From FEN-1191 sp036490715 (lineage in GTDB: Bacteria > Pseudomonadota > Gammaproteobacteria > Steroidobacterales > Steroidobacteraceae): a stretch of DNA of 64,000 nt. The stretch is from contig DASXDL010000014.1 of NCBI GenBank assembly GCA_036490715.1, positions 1 to 64,000 of the forward strand, given 5' to 3'. This document shows, one piece after another, positions 1 through 8,072 of this stretch. Below the pieces are notes generated by a model. That model saw nothing but the letters and a program-made list of their open reading frames with translations. It did no database searches and was not told where the DNA came from. The stretch's first letter is position 1; each line of letters opens with the position of its first letter. The translations under genes were made by a program, and so were the position numbers.

Positions 1-1461
1 CTTGCCAATCAGGAAGACCAGGCCGCAAACGCGCTGAGCCAGCGGACCGTCCGACTTGCCGACTTGGATGATGCGCTCGTTGATTTCACGCAGAAGCACG
101 CCGGTGTTGACCATTTCCGGCGCAAGGGCCTCGAACAGTTCATCGCCAGGCACGACGGCCCCAAGCGGTCTCCCAGAGATCTTTTTTATGGCGTCGTAGA
201 TGATCCGAAGCTGCGAGCGCAACTGGCTGTGGGTGCCGGCCGCATCGATCTGCCGGAAGCAGTTCTCCCAGAACCGCCGGCGCACCGGCAGCAGCGGATA
301 GTCTTCGACGATGACTGCGCGATCTTCGACTACCTCGCCGATACGGGTGCCCTGTAGCTGTCGCGAAATCTCACCGGCGTTCGCATCGAGAAGCTTCCGA
401 ACGTCGCCGATCGATGCCGGCTTCTTCTGCAGGAGAACCTTGCGGGTGACCTGCTCGACCTCCGCGTCCGACAACGGCACGCGGATGGTGAAGCGATCCA
501 TCAACTTCTGCAGCAGAGGCACGTCGGTGAGCGCGCTCTGGCCTGCGCCCACAATCATGACCTGGCTATCGAGCTGCTTGGAGACCGCCTCGGCAACTTC
601 GGTCACCAGGACCGACCGATCATTGGATTCGCCGATGTATTGTTGGACTTCGTCCAGGACGAGCAGCGTGCATGGAGTACGCCCATCGCGGCCGTGGAGT
701 TTGAGTGCTTCCTTGACAGTGGTCAGGAACTCTTCGGTGGTGATGTCGCGCGCCAAGGGCGGATAGCTCGCCCGGAGTGTTTGCCGCGCCTCAGCTTCGC
801 TCGATGCATAGCTGCTGTCGCAAGCCAGGAGCGCCTTCGCGATCGGGCCACTGACATACAGGTTGTTCAGTTCCTTGTTGAACGTCTTAGCCGCCGCTTC
901 GATCGAGGCCTTGACCTTGTCGAAGTAGCCCTGCGAATGGAGCCATAGGCAAAACCGCGCCTGCGGATACTGCTCCGGCAGGTCGACCGCCCGCAGCAGG
1001 ATGCCAAGAATTGTGACCCTCACCTGGTCCGTGGTTCCGCTCGGCAAAGAACCCGCAGCTGCAAGAAGCCCACCCGAACGGCGGCCCGCCGTATCGAGTT
1101 CACGCAGCAGTTCCCGAAGTTCATCCGGCATCGCGGGAACGATAGCCCTGGCAGTCGCGCCGTCCGGAAAGACGGTGTCCTGCCACAGGTGGCACAGCAT
1201 TTTGAGCAAGTGTGATTTGCCGCTACCGAAGAAGCCGCTGACCCATGCCGCCTTCTGGTTGGTCTTGCCGGTGCTGTCGAGGTAAGAGCGGATGATCTTC
1301 TGCACGCCGTCCGCGTACTGACCCTCGCAGACGAACGTGCAGAGTTCGCCGCGCAGTTCTTCGAGCGCCTTTTCGTTGTGGCTATCGACGATCCTCGCCT
1401 GACCCTGATTGACCAGCGGGAAGGTGCCGGGATCCCGTTGCAAGACATCCTTGATTTTCAT
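1..1461 (-). CDS. brxC: BREX-type P-loop ATPase BrxC/PglY, 3' end beyond the window
   Basis: 487 residues are readable and the frame is open to base 1, so the C-terminus is missing. A Walker A motif (GFFGSGKS, residues 76-83) and a Walker B-like stretch (TLLVLDE, about 265-271) identify a large P-loop ATPase. The N-terminus and the partner genes fit the BrxC/PglY family of BREX phage-exclusion systems, which are ATPases acting with a methylase and PglZ. The start is ATG at 1461, overlapping the stop of the upstream BrxB gene by four bases (ATGA), so translation is probably coupled. Methylase, PglZ and BrxL or helicase genes would lie left of the window. A BREX-like ATPase is near certain; the BREX subtype cannot be judged. 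Confidence 0.8.
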   Translation of the reverse strand, partial: MKIKDVLQRDPGTFPLVNQGQARIVDSHNEKALEELRGELCTFVCEGQYADGVQKIIRSYLDSTGKTNQKAAWVSGFFGSGKSHLLKMLCHLWQDTVFPDGATARAIVPAMPDELRELLRELDTAGRRSGGLLAAAGSLPSGTTDQVRVTILGILLRAVDLPEQYPQARFCLWLHSQGYFDKVKASIEAAAKTFNKELNNLYVSGPIAKALLACDSSYASSEAEARQTLRASYPPLARDITTEEFLTTVKEALKLHGRDGRTPCTLLVLDEVQQYIGESNDRSVLVTEVAEAVSKQLDSQVMIVGAGQSALTDVPLLQKLMDRFTIRVPLSDAEVEQVTRKVLLQKKPASIGDVRKLLDANAGEISRQLQGTRIGEVVEDRAVIVEDYPLLPVRRRFWENCFRQIDAAGTHSQLRSQLRIIYDAIKKISGRPLGAVVPGDELFEALAPEMVNTGVLLREINERIIQVGKSDGPLAQRVCGLVFLIGK

Positions 1462-2021
1462 AGCGCTCCTCCGTCGCCGTGCAGCGTGATCGGCACTGCC
1501 ATGTAGTTCCAGCCGTCTCGCGCATCGAGCAGACGGTAGTTGCTTCGTTCGAGATGCCCTGGAAAGAACACGACGAGACGTCCTCTGATATCGGCCTCGA
1601 CCATCTTCAAGATGTGTGACAGGCGCGCAAAGCCAAACAGCGCGCCCACCCCGAACAGCGCAACGACCGAGTCGTCGGTAATCTCGTCGCGGCTAAGGAA
1701 GTTGCGCAGTCTGTCGGCCAAGTACCCAGGAAACTCGGCCTGCAACTTCAGCAGCAGGTCTTCCGGAGCAGCGAAGTACTCTTCGCGGTATTCGTCGGCG
1801 GCCATCCACACGGCAAATGCATCAGAAATGTCCATCTCATGCCAATCGTGGCCAGCCTGCCGCGCTGCCGTCTCGAACGCAACCTTTCGTGCCCGCAGCG
1901 TCCGCTCCAATTCCTTGTCGTAGACGAGCATGACCACGCGCTGCGCACCGGATACGGTTCGCTGCCACGGCGTCCCGATATGCCGCCCGAATCGCTCTGC
2001 CAGATCTTCGATACGGGCCAT
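1458..2021 (-). CDS. brxB: BrxB-like protein (DUF1788 family)
   Basis: 187 residues. The N-terminus (MARIEDLAERFGRHI) and the later stretch with VVFFPGHLERSNYRLLDA match my recollection of the DUF1788/BrxB family, a small essential BREX component of unclear biochemical role. I chose the ATG at 2021 rather than the longer reading to 2234 because it follows the stop of the previous gene by one base and the extra N-terminal residues look non-coding. The stop overlaps the ATG of brxC. Tight packing between a BrxA-like gene and brxC supports a single operon. No signal peptide or membrane segment is visible, so it is probably cytoplasmic. Confidence 0.78.
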   Translation of the reverse strand: MARIEDLAERFGRHIGTPWQRTVSGAQRVVMLVYDKELERTLRARKVAFETAARQAGHDWHEMDISDAFAVWMAADEYREEYFAAPEDLLLKLQAEFPGYLADRLRNFLSRDEITDDSVVALFGVGALFGFARLSHILKMVEADIRGRLVVFFPGHLERSNYRLLDARDGWNYMAVPITLHGDGGAL

Positions 2022-2022
2022 G

Positions 2023-2826
2023 TCAAGTCCGTCCTTCGGTGGGATCAAGCCGATCGAGTACCAGGTCCACAACCTCGCCTGCGATCCTAAGATCGATAAG
2101 GCCGATTCGCTTTGCCTCGAGCGCAAGGTCGCGCGCGTTGGCAGGAGTGCAATCGAGAAGCGAAATCCAGCCTGTCGCAAAGAGCGGCGCGCCGCGAAAC
2201 CCAACGACGTGCCCGAGATATAGACCGAAAGCAACGCTACCTGGGGTGGCTCGCACAGCGGCCCGCTTTTTAAAGGTTCGCCCGACCAAATGTCCGGCCT
2301 GTTCCCAAGAACTGGCCACGTTGCGAATCACTTTGCCCAAGGTCGCTTCGCTGAGGCGCTCGTCGACAGCTTCGCGCAAGGCCACCCTGATCGTGTCTCG
2401 CTGTAGATCACTGCCCGGTGTTAGCGTTAGAACAGGCGCGACGGTCGCGGCGAGCAGCGGATCGCGTGCAATCGCGCACTGCAGCGCCAGCAAGGGCCTG
2501 CCCGGTACGTCGATCGACCAAAGTCGCCGTAGGACGCGGAAAAGCGGCATCCGAGGGTCCAGTCCATAGAGCTCACCGAGCCGTTGGTTCGTGAGCCGCC
2601 TGGTGGCTGCAGTCGTCTTGCCCACGCAGTTACCCTCGATGATCGCTGCCGCATAGTCCTCACGCGATGCCACATCGGGCACCGCCGCGAGTACCGCTTT
2701 GAGCTCTTCGAGCATCATCGTTCGGCTGGTGTGGGTGCCCTTGGCACCAAACCGAAATCCTTGTCTCGTGGCGCGCTCTGATGGCCCCGACGCAGTAGCT
2801 ATGGGAAACATGACGGCATTCTTCAT
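2023..2826 (-). CDS. BrxA-like BREX-associated protein
   Basis: 267 residues, first gene of the minus-strand BREX-like operon; its stop lies one base from the start of brxB. It resembles the protein commonly found before DUF1788 genes in BREX-like loci, with an N-terminal stretch GFRFGAKGTHTSRT and a basic segment (RTFKKRAAVRATP) that could bind DNA. It is longer than classical BrxA (about 200 residues), so I call it BrxA-like by position and recollection rather than by a diagnostic motif. I prefer ATG 2826 over the earlier frame start at 2865, whose extra residues come from a palindromic repeat. Confidence 0.6.
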   Translation of the reverse strand: MKNAVMFPIATASGPSERATRQGFRFGAKGTHTSRTMMLEELKAVLAAVPDVASREDYAAAIIEGNCVGKTTAATRRLTNQRLGELYGLDPRMPLFRVLRRLWSIDVPGRPLLALQCAIARDPLLAATVAPVLTLTPGSDLQRDTIRVALREAVDERLSEATLGKVIRNVASSWEQAGHLVGRTFKKRAAVRATPGSVAFGLYLGHVVGFRGAPLFATGWISLLDCTPANARDLALEAKRIGLIDLRIAGEVVDLVLDRLDPTEGRT

Positions 2827-2831
2827 GGTCC

Positions 2832-2849
2832 GCCGGCAAACTTGCCGGC
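2832..2849. repeat. Short GCCGGC-arm palindromic element, copy 1
   Basis: GCCGGC arms enclose the spacer AAACTT. The reverse complement is nearly identical to the core of the longer hairpin at 2904-2945, where the spacer reads GAGTTT. It sits just upstream of the chosen start of the BrxA-like gene, so it could lie in that gene's 5' untranslated region. Two inverted copies within about 110 bp suggest a REP-like element or paired structure, not chance. Confidence 0.5.
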
Positions 2850-2903
2850 GCGCAGTATGGATCAATTTGGATTCGGGTACAAACGGAGGTAAGATCCTGA
2901 AGA

Positions 2904-2945
2904 GCCCTCATACCCGCCGGCGAGTTTGCCGGCGGGTATGAGGGC
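2904..2945. repeat. Perfect 18-bp inverted repeat (hairpin), REP-like copy 2
   Basis: Perfectly complementary arms at 2904-2921 and 2928-2945 are separated by a six-base spacer (GAGTTT). The inner GCCGGC arms match the element at 2832-2849. It lies between the divergent BREX-like operon and the metallo-beta-lactamase gene. There is no following T-run, so a simple intrinsic terminator is less likely than a REP-like or protein-binding element. It may insulate the two divergent promoters. Confidence 0.6.
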
Positions 2946-3021
2946 TAGCAGCTGGGTGATCGAGGGCGGGGGTGGCCCCCTCCCCGCGCCGCGAGGGTAA
3001 AGCCAATTCGAGGAGTCTTCG

Positions 3022-4146
3022 ATGCAATGCGAAATCGAATTTCTTGCGGTCGGGGAAGGTAGCCGAGCCGGCGACGCCATCGTCGTTCGCTACGGAGATG
3101 CGACCGCATACAAGCTGATGGTGATCGACGGCGGCACAGCTGAAACCGGCGAAAAACTGGTGTATCACCTCAAGTCGCAGTTTGGTGAACGCGTTACCCT
3201 CGAGCACGTTGTGCTCACGCATTCGGACGCCGATCATGCGTCTGGCCTTCGAGAAGTCCTGCGCGAGATTCCTGCAGCCAATGTGTGGCTGCACGCCCCG
3301 TGGGCATTGGCTGGCGAGGTCGCCCATTTCTTCAACGGCAACTGGTCCAAGGACGGACTTTCGGCTGCTATAAAGAAGGAATACGACATCGTCTCTGAGA
3401 TTGTCGACCTGGCGCTCGCAGCTCAGACCACGCAGAGGATCCATTATCCTTTTCAGGGATCACAGATCGGCCCGTTCACTGTTTTGTCGCCAAGCAAGAG
3501 CACGTACCTCCGCCTGCTACCGCAGTTTGAAAAGACACCCGAACCCAATCAACAACTCTTGGAGGCTGCGAACATGTGGATCGGGAAGGCAGCGACGGCT
3601 GGCCTTTGGCAACAGATGCTCGAGAAAGCGGCCGCTAAGGTGTCAAACTGGGTGCCCGAAAGTTGGAGCTTCGAGCGCCTAAAGGATGGCGGTCAGACGA
3701 GCGCAAGCAACGAAAGCAGCGTGGTTCTGTACGGCAATCTAGGAGATGGCAACCGGGTACTCCTCACAGGAGATGCCGGGGTCAATGCTCTCACGTGGGC
3801 GATCAACTATGCCAAGGGCAACGGGCACGTGCTGCAGCAGTTCAGCTTTGTGCAGATACCACACCATGGAAGCCGTCGAAACGTCGGGCCCACTGTTCTC
3901 AACGAACTACTGGGTCTACCCCAACTCGAGAGCTCACCAAGCCGGTATACGGCGTTCGTGTCCGCACCGAAGGACGACAATCAGCATCCCCGCAAGATTG
4001 TGCTCAATGCATTCATGCGCCGCGGCGGGCGAGTAATCGCCACGCAGGGGTCGAACAAGGTCCACTGGGGTGGATTTCCGCCTCGGAGCGGCTATTCAAT
4101 CGTAGAGCCGCTCCCGTTTTCCAGCAGTGTAGAGGCTTACGACTGA
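3022..4146 (+). CDS. ComEC/Rec2-like metallo-beta-lactamase-fold hydrolase
   Basis: 374 residues. The zinc-binding HxDxDH motif appears as HSDADH (residues 67-72), preceded by the VIDGGTAETG strand and followed by LTGDAG and IPHHGSRR, which supply later metal ligands. The order matches the MBL domain of the ComEC competence group, but there is no ComEC membrane part in this polypeptide. A strong Shine-Dalgarno sequence (GAGGAG) precedes ATG 3022. The next gene begins eight bases after the stop and encodes a membrane protein, so the two probably act together. Nuclease or phosphodiesterase activity is plausible; the substrate is unknown. The position beside BREX genes suggests a defence role, which is inference. 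Confidence 0.8.
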   Translation: MQCEIEFLAVGEGSRAGDAIVVRYGDATAYKLMVIDGGTAETGEKLVYHLKSQFGERVTLEHVVLTHSDADHASGLREVLREIPAANVWLHAPWALAGEVAHFFNGNWSKDGLSAAIKKEYDIVSEIVDLALAAQTTQRIHYPFQGSQIGPFTVLSPSKSTYLRLLPQFEKTPEPNQQLLEAANMWIGKAATAGLWQQMLEKAAAKVSNWVPESWSFERLKDGGQTSASNESSVVLYGNLGDGNRVLLTGDAGVNALTWAINYAKGNGHVLQQFSFVQIPHHGSRRNVGPTVLNELLGLPQLESSPSRYTAFVSAPKDDNQHPRKIVLNAFMRRGGRVIATQGSNKVHWGGFPPRSGYSIVEPLPFSSSVEAYD

Positions 4147-4153
4147 TCAGCTC

Positions 4154-4945
4154 ATGGGTAAGTTCCTTAATCACTATTCGCTCATTGCCAGAGTCTATCC
4201 AGCGCTCTTGACGCTGGCTCCCGCCTTGTGGTCCGCGCTGGTTCTGTTTCCGCGCCTGACTTCAAATGTCCGGTTGGGAGCGGCCTCTACGCTGTCAGTC
4301 GGGTGCATGTTCTATCTGTTGGCCAGCTTGGCGCGCTCGCGCGGAAAATCAATGGAGCGGGAGTTGATCGCGCTTTGGGGTGGCTGGCCGACAACATTGC
4401 TTTTGCGCCATCGCGATACCACCATCGATCCGATTACGAAGGCTCGGTATCACCAAGCCCTTGCTGAAGTGGGCAAGTTGGGCGTGCTACCAACAGAAGC
4501 GCAGGAAATCGCCGCGCCCAACGACGCCAACCACGCCTATCGTTCCGCGACCAGGCGGCTCATCGAACTCCGTCGAGGCAAGACGTTCCAAATGGTCGAG
4601 GACGAAAACGCCTCGTACGGCTTCCGGCGAAATCTATTCGGGCTTAAGGTGGTAGCAATCGCCGTCGCTGGCCTTTCGGCTATTGCCACGGGGCTCGTGT
4701 GGTTGGCGGAATTGCCGAAGCCCATCAACATGGAGGGCCTCGAAAGGTCCATCACAACCTATCCTTACCTTCCCGCGCTATTGCTTTCCGACCTGGCATA
4801 TATGTTGATGTTTGTGCTTCTGATAGGTCGGGAGTTCGTTCGGCAGGCGGCGGATGAATACGCCTTGGCGCTGTTCCGCACCCTGGATCAAGCCCCAGCC
4901 CAATCGCCCAAAAGGCGCACGCGCGCGCCTCGATCCGGTTCGTAG
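4154..4945 (+). CDS. Multi-pass membrane protein paired with the MBL hydrolase
   Basis: 263 residues. Hydrophobic stretches at about 12-35, 44-62, 164-186 and 203-225 predict four transmembrane helices in two hairpins, with a roughly 100-residue soluble segment between them. The C-terminus is basic (KRRTRAPRSGS). I do not recognise a named family. It follows the MBL gene by eight bases, so it is almost certainly co-transcribed. A membrane partner for an MBL-fold enzyme resembles the effector-plus-membrane layouts common in defence loci, but no motif proves this. Confidence 0.7.
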   Translation: MGKFLNHYSLIARVYPALLTLAPALWSALVLFPRLTSNVRLGAASTLSVGCMFYLLASLARSRGKSMERELIALWGGWPTTLLLRHRDTTIDPITKARYHQALAEVGKLGVLPTEAQEIAAPNDANHAYRSATRRLIELRRGKTFQMVEDENASYGFRRNLFGLKVVAIAVAGLSAIATGLVWLAELPKPINMEGLERSITTYPYLPALLLSDLAYMLMFVLLIGREFVRQAADEYALALFRTLDQAPAQSPKRRTRAPRSGS

Positions 4946-5440
4946 ATCGCATCGACGATGTCATGAGATTCATTTCCCATTGGCCAATTGAACTTATGTG
5001 CGATCTTCGAGCCCATAACGCTCAAGATGCAATATTGGCGAATCTCCTCCTCGCGCTTCATCGGCGAGACGCTCAAGGCATCGGCTAGAGCCAATTTGGA
5101 TCGCGCATCACGAGCACAAATCGCAGATTTCATGAAGATCCTGCAGCAGGTCCCCAAGAAGTGTCGTCGGATGTAGTAGGTCTTGTGATCAAATAGCGCA
5201 GGGGTAATGCCACCCAGAAAGGAATGCGGTCTGTATCGCTATGGATCACGTCGTGATTACCAATGGATCTGCCGCGAGGACGACTCCGTTGGTAGACAAG
5301 GTGGCGCGGGGTTTGCAGTTCACCGATCATTTCACCTTCATTCGGCAGCTGGTCGCGATATGCGGTGGCTGCTTGCTTGCGGCGCCCCTTCTGTTCGAGG
5401 ACTTCACCGCCCTGTTCGAGGGTCTCGGAATCAGCGGCGT
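4888..5440 (-). pseudogene. Possible decayed, frameshifted gene
   Basis: Two adjoining minus-strand frames read like protein but no single frame covers them. From about 5440 to 5210 one frame gives a hydrophilic stretch containing GEMIGELQTPRHLVYQRSRP. From about 5230 to 4888 another frame continues with GITPALFDHKTYYIRRHFLG and KREEEIRQYCILS. A frameshift near 5210-5230 would join them. I recognise no family, and the left end overlaps the convergent membrane-protein gene. The rest of 4946-5520 shows no other credible gene. It could be chance open frames in GC-rich DNA. Confidence 0.25.
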
Positions 5441-5520
5441 TGAGTTCGAACTGATTTCTTCACGCCAGATTGCCGGATCGACACGCAGACTCTCGACCAT
5501 ATCTTCGTGAGGCTATCTCA

Positions 5521-5973
5521 TCAGGCAGCCGCGTGCCGCTCAGCTTCCCAGCCCCGACACGCCAGCAGTATGTAGCGAGGCACTTCGTGCTCACCGCTGG
5601 CGTAGTAGGCGATCTGTCTGCGCGACAGACCAAGTGCCTCGGCCGCTGTGGTGAGTGAGAGCGCATTGCGCCAGCGCCACCGAATGAATTCGACGGCGTC
5701 AGCGCGGCCGTCCTGCTCGAGGCCGAGTTCCAGCAAACGAGTGGCGCCGATGTCTAAGTCGCCCGGCCACACAACGCTGCGACCACCGTCGCCCACGGCG
5801 GCGCGCGCAAACTCCGCGGGATCACGCAGCGCGCGCAAACCCTTGAGACGATGCACGATGTCCCGGAGATCGACTGGCAGCTTCTTTCCGTTTGCCCACT
5901 GAATGCGCAGCGCGTACTCGCCAGTGGGCTTCACACTGGCAACACGTACCTGGCTCTTGCTGTCCTCGCTCAT
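5521..5973 (-). CDS. DUF2442 protein with helix-turn-helix tail, antitoxin-like
   Basis: 150 residues. The first half fits DUF2442 (short beta-rich domain; WANGKKLPVDLRDIV and the AVGDGGRSVVWPGDLDIGA region). The second half carries a helix-turn-helix-like stretch (TTAAEALGLSRRQIAYYASGE), which suggests DNA binding and autoregulation. The start is ATG 5973 with an excellent AGGAGG Shine-Dalgarno; it overlaps the stop of the upstream DUF4160 gene by four bases. DUF4160 and DUF2442 genes are commonly paired and regarded as a toxin-antitoxin-like module, this member being the likely antitoxin. Activity here is inferred from the pairing only. Confidence 0.8.
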   Translation of the reverse strand: MSEDSKSQVRVASVKPTGEYALRIQWANGKKLPVDLRDIVHRLKGLRALRDPAEFARAAVGDGGRSVVWPGDLDIGATRLLELGLEQDGRADAVEFIRWRWRNALSLTTAAEALGLSRRQIAYYASGEHEVPRYILLACRGWEAERHAAA

Positions 5974-6212
5974 GTCTTTTCCTCCTCCGAGTACTCGCGC
6001 CACCGCGCCGACAATTCGGCTCGATTCGCGGCAGCCCAGGCAAGCGCCTCGGCCGTGTCCCGTGGGTCAGCCTCTCCATCCCGGAGTTCGAGCGTTTCGA
6101 TGAGATGGATGACCTCTTCATCGGCGACCGTGATGATGTGGAAATGCGGTGGCGGATGATCGGCGAAATACATCGCAATCCGGGCTCGGCTAAAGCGCCT
6201 GACCGTAGGCAT
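5970..6212 (-). CDS. DUF4160 protein, toxin-like partner
   Basis: 80 residues with the hallmark DUF4160 pattern: an N-terminal MPTVRRFSRARIAMYFADH, then HPPPHFHI and a final segment ending in ARWREYSEEEKT. This small family usually precedes DUF2442, as here, with an ATGA overlap. The biochemical activity of DUF4160 is not settled to my knowledge. The AT-richer sequence upstream (6213-6330) probably holds the promoter and may be bound by the HTH of the partner. Confidence 0.82.
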   Translation of the reverse strand: MPTVRRFSRARIAMYFADHPPPHFHIITVADEEVIHLIETLELRDGEADPRDTAEALAWAAANRAELSARWREYSEEEKT

Positions 6213-6389
6213 AGCTTATGCTAGTGCACTCACTGCACCGGTGCAATATGTGCACCACTGAAGAGGTCATTTCTTGGCACAGTATTGGCACACCTCGGGC
6301 CTCAAAACGGCACGGATTACCGCGACACAGCACCACTAAGTCTTTGAGTTAATTGGTGCTGCGGTGTGCCAAGAGGTGCTCCCGGGCCG

Positions 6390-6434
6390 CTGTTAATCCG
6401 TTGGTCGTTGGTTCGAGTCCAACCCGGGGAGCCA
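6390..6434 (+). repeat. tRNA-Asn(GTT) 3'-half fragment, putative attachment site (attR)
   Basis: The sequence begins in the anticodon loop (TGTTAA, anticodon GTT), continues through a perfect T-arm (GTTGG-TTCGAGT-CCAAC, 6407-6423), then the acceptor 3' strand CCGGGGA, discriminator G and encoded CCA (6432-6434). The bases before 6390 do not form the rest of a tRNA, so this is not a functional gene. A 3'-half copy like this is the usual scar of an element integrated at a tRNA 3' end. The polarity puts the intact tRNA-Asn and the element to the left, with the BREX region as cargo. Confidence 0.8.
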
Positions 6435-6932
6435 ATAAAATCAATTATTTATAATGTATTTGTAATCCCGATCCCGATGTCGGTCAAGCAGCTTGTATTG
6501 ATGTACTCCCGTGCTAATTCGAGTCCAATATCGGCGCACTGTCCGAGAACTTCAGATGCGACACCGAAGCGAAAACCTGGCGCAGCAATTCTCGTAGATC
6601 CAACCAAACGTGCTCTGCAGGGTTCCGCGGCGATCGATCAAGGCTCCGGCAAGCGCATAGGCTTGACGAGCCGGTACTGCTACCGACATGAGTGGGCAAA
6701 GAGTTTGACCCCTGGGCCGCGCCATCCACCCAAAGGACGAGGCGAGCGGGACTTATCCTGATGAATATCCTCCCGGGGCACTTTTGTCCGAATTTCGGCT
6801 ACGCCAAATAATATGTGAGCCCGCGGCTAGACATTGCGAACGAACCGAACTCGGGCTCGCCGGACCATCTTCCTGGACTGGACACTTTCAGAAAACGGGC
6901 GCAGACATTGAGGCACGTGATAATCCGATTTA
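6435..6932. other. Gene-poor stretch right of the tRNA fragment
   Basis: About 500 bases with no frame that looks like protein and no recognisable repeat or RNA. It starts AT-rich directly after the tRNA fragment, which fits a junction between a mobile element and older sequence. Confidence 0.5.
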
Positions 6933-7421
6933 TCACTTGGGGAGCTGAGGCGGGCGAAGCCAAAGAGACAATCGCGAGCTATTACCCTCCCACTCCTTAC
7001 CTTTACAGACAAACCCACCCTTTGAGAGGGACTTCTTCATCGGGTCGCTGGAGGTGGTGGCGAAGAGCAAGTCGTCGCGACCAGTTAGCAGAGCCGTGAC
7101 AAGAGCGTATGACAGGCGTCGCCGCCGATGCGCGGGATCGACCGCGACATAACCAAGCTCTAACGTCTCTGCCGGAAATGAATAGCCTGCCCTTTTCGAG
7201 ATTATCTCTGAATAGGTCGGTCGCCGGCGCTTAATAGCGCCAACGCCAACTATCTGGCCGTCCAGGCGCGCAATAGCTATAAACGTTGCCCTGGGCAGCT
7301 CTCGCCGCACCGACCCCAACTCCACGGCCTCGCCTTTTTCGATAATGCTCATACAGACCGAAAGTTCAGCTTCGGTGAGGGGTCTTTTCAGCACGCCCGT
7401 CGCATATGTGGTGGCACACAT
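6933..7421 (-). CDS. GNAT-family N-acetyltransferase
   Basis: 162 residues. The acetyl-CoA binding core is visible as LELGYVAVDPAHRRRRLSYALV, with the beta-4 strand and the R/Q-x-x-G/x-A-like turn (HRRRRLSYA lacks the usual glycine). The preceding strand IVGVGAIKRRRPTY also fits the fold. The substrate cannot be inferred. The GTG/ATG start at 7421 lies only five bases from the stop of the next upstream gene, so the two may be co-transcribed. It could be an antitoxin-linked or housekeeping acetyltransferase; there is no adjacent DUF1778-type antitoxin. Confidence 0.75.
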   Translation of the reverse strand: MCATTYATGVLKRPLTEAELSVCMSIIEKGEAVELGSVRRELPRATFIAIARLDGQIVGVGAIKRRRPTYSEIISKRAGYSFPAETLELGYVAVDPAHRRRRLSYALVTALLTGRDDLLFATTSSDPMKKSLSKGGFVCKGKEWEGNSSRLSLWLRPPQLPK

Positions 7422-7426
7422 CCGGA

Positions 7427-7831
7427 TTAAGCCTGAATCGCAAGACGGTCGATTCCCAGGAGATCACACACCCGTTTCACGCGCCCCTCGTCCCGCTCAT
7501 TGAACATGTAGCCCTCCACACGCCGATCGCGCGCGCTGATCCAGGCGAACAGGTCAATGCGCAGCTTTACCTGCCCAATCCATCGCTCCGAAATATGCGG
7601 CATGGTTGGGAAGCGCTCCCCGCCTTCAGCGTGGAAAATCCCCGTCAGTGTCTCGCGCAAGTCTGCGAAATGCGCGTGAGTATCGTGATTCACGAAGAGG
7701 AGCAGGTTCAGGGCCGACCGGTCTGCGTTGACGGCATCGAATTGCGTTGCCGCCTTCGCCACATGCCTGGCGATGCAATTGAACGTCGCGTCCGAGCGAG
7801 CGCCGCCCACCATCGTCCCAGGAGCACCCAT
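7427..7831 (-). CDS. Hypothetical protein, possibly N-terminally truncated
   Basis: 134 residues. The readable part begins with GGARSDATFNCIARHVAKA and contains QFDAVNADRSALNLLLFVNHD, which resembles the C-terminal part of longer proteins of unknown function that I recall from defence-type contexts. No initiator further upstream is in frame, and the upstream DNA reads better in another frame, so the N-terminal part may have been lost by frameshift or deletion. It lies five bases upstream of the GNAT gene in the same direction. No catalytic motif can be assigned. Confidence 0.5.
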   Translation of the reverse strand: MGAPGTMVGGARSDATFNCIARHVAKAATQFDAVNADRSALNLLLFVNHDTHAHFADLRETLTGIFHAEGGERFPTMPHISERWIGQVKLRIDLFAWISARDRRVEGYMFNERDEGRVKRVCDLLGIDRLAIQA

Positions 7832-8072
7832 TCGCGTTTCATATCGCCTGCCACGCTCGCCATTCTACGTAAGGGTTCCAATCAGGGGCGCCATCAAAGC
7901 GCACCTGACAAGGTTGGGCAATTATCTGAAGGAAATATCTTGAAAGGCCGGGTTTGATTGGCTATCAATGGGTTACAGGAGATGTACCGATATCTTGCCG
8001 ATACCGCTTTTCTAGACAAGCGCTCGCAAAACAGCGAAAAGCATCCTTTAGCTGTAATCGCAGTTTCGGAGT

